From Desulfobulbaceae bacterium (GTDB lineage Bacteria > Desulfobacterota > Desulfobulbia > Desulfobulbales > Desulfurivibrionaceae), in NCBI GenBank assembly GCA_003557565.1, contig PWOG01000095.1, positions 1-5,156 on the forward strand: a stretch of DNA of 5,156 nucleotides. The letters are read 5' to 3'. Positions 4,579 to 5,156 of this stretch are shown here, one piece after another; position 1 is the stretch's first letter, and every line of letters starts with the position of its first letter. The notes beneath the pieces were generated by a model. It made no database searches. It saw only the letters and a list, made by a program, of their open reading frames with translations, and was not told where the DNA came from. Position numbers and translations under genes: made by a program.

Positions 4579-5156
4579 ATGGGCGGCTTTGAGTTTTCGG
4601 CGATACTTTTTGCCTTTTTCCTGACCATGATGGCCGGGCTTTCCACCGCCATTGGCGGGGCCCTGGCCATGTTCATCCGGCCCCACAACACGGTGGGCCT
4701 TTCCCTGGGGCTTGGTTTTTCCGCCGGGGTGATGATCTATGTCTCCTTTGTTGAATTGCTGCCCGAGGGCATAGAGGCTTTTTCCCTGAGTCACGGGGAG
4801 CAGTGGGGCTACACCCTGGCCACGGTGGCTTTCTTTGCGGGAATAGCCGCCACCGCCATTATCGACCTTTTCATACCCCAGGATGTCAACCCCCACGAGC
4901 TGAAAAAAAGCTCGGAGTTCAGCGATGAAGCCCAGCTTCATGCCGAAAGGGCCCGGGCGCTGAAGCGCACCGGGATATTCACCGCCCTGGCCGTGGCCAT
5001 CCACAACTTTCCCGAGGGATTCGCCACCTTCAGTGTCGCCCTCATCGACCCCGCCCTGGGCATTCCCATTGCCATCGCCATTGCCATCCATAATATCCCC
5101 GAGGGGGTGGCGGTGGCTTTGCCCATTTATCATGGTACCGGCAGCCGCCGTAAAGG
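4579..5156 (+). CDS. zupT: ZIP-family metal transporter, ZupT-like (truncated by window edge)
   Basis: An inner-membrane transporter that imports Zn2+ and probably other divalent metals such as Fe2+ and Mn2+. The frame is open from ATG 4579 to the edge, giving 192 complete codons of an expected 260-270. Five of eight membrane helices are visible, at about 7-31, 40-62, 78-99, 131-157 and 160-184. The TM4 signature HNFPEG (142-147) and the TM5 signature HNIPEG (171-176) carry the binuclear metal-site His, Asn and Glu residues. TM2 ends with VELLPEG (58-64). Both the order and ATFSVALIDPALG after HNFPEGF match E. coli ZupT closely. The TM3-TM4 cytoplasmic loop (about 100-130) is strongly charged. 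The ribosome-binding site is weak (a G-rich stretch at 4561-4570). The 32-base gap after the FKBP gene has no terminator, which suggests one operon. ZupT is preferred over other ZIP subfamilies. Confidence 0.93.
   Translation, partial: MGGFEFSAILFAFFLTMMAGLSTAIGGALAMFIRPHNTVGLSLGLGFSAGVMIYVSFVELLPEGIEAFSLSHGEQWGYTLATVAFFAGIAATAIIDLFIPQDVNPHELKKSSEFSDEAQLHAERARALKRTGIFTALAVAIHNFPEGFATFSVALIDPALGIPIAIAIAIHNIPEGVAVALPIYHGTGSRRK

Noticed and set aside
4543..5133. A 196-codon minus-strand frame at the right end
   Set aside because: It is antisense to the clear ZIP transporter and its Gly/His-rich composition is typical of a shadow frame. The same holds for the minus-strand frames at 1905-2843 and 3857-4573, opposite larE and the FKBP gene.

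Overview
The window looks like ordinary chromosomal DNA from a moderately GC-rich, diderm (Gram-negative) bacterium. The evidence is a fused chorismate mutase-prephenate dehydratase, a Mip/FkpA-type lipoprotein foldase, a proteobacterial-style HU and a tRNA with an encoded CCA end. The combination of a CBS-CBS-ACT protein with LarE would fit a sulfate-reducer-like deltaproteobacterium (Desulfobacterota), but this placement is a low-confidence inference from gene content alone. I see no phage genes, transposase, CRISPR array or defence system.

Layout. Positions 14-1129 (minus strand) hold pheA, the bifunctional enzyme that commits chorismate to phenylalanine. A 257-base divergent gap (1130-1386) follows. 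It carries two opposed promoter-like elements whose -10 boxes overlap, and a 22-codon leader ORF with a good Shine-Dalgarno sequence. The stop of that leader overlaps the start of the next gene (ATGA). Positions 1387-1995 encode a CBS-CBS-ACT protein and 1995-2780 encode LarE, a PP-loop sulfur transferase. These two share one base (TGATG), so they are almost certainly one translationally coupled transcript. Positions 2933-3205 encode a 90-residue HU protein with its own promoter region, a strong ribosome-binding site and a convincing intrinsic terminator (3234-3278).

Positions 3279-3577 hold no gene I can support. The stretch contains several GC-rich inverted repeats that could fold as RNA. 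tRNA-Pro(CGG) lies at 3578-3654. A 12-bp perfect terminator hairpin follows at 3756-3788, and a sigma70-like promoter in front of that hairpin could make a very short RNA. Positions 3833-4546 encode a lipoprotein FKBP-type peptidyl-prolyl isomerase. The window ends inside a ZIP-family metal transporter of the ZupT type (4579 to the edge), which probably shares a transcript with the FKBP gene.

The genes are mostly unrelated housekeeping units (aromatic amino acid synthesis, nucleoid structure, tRNA, envelope protein folding, metal uptake). The functionally linked pair most worth attention is the CBS-ACT protein with LarE: a ligand-sensing protein coupled to a cofactor-building sulfur transferase, with no larB or larC in view.
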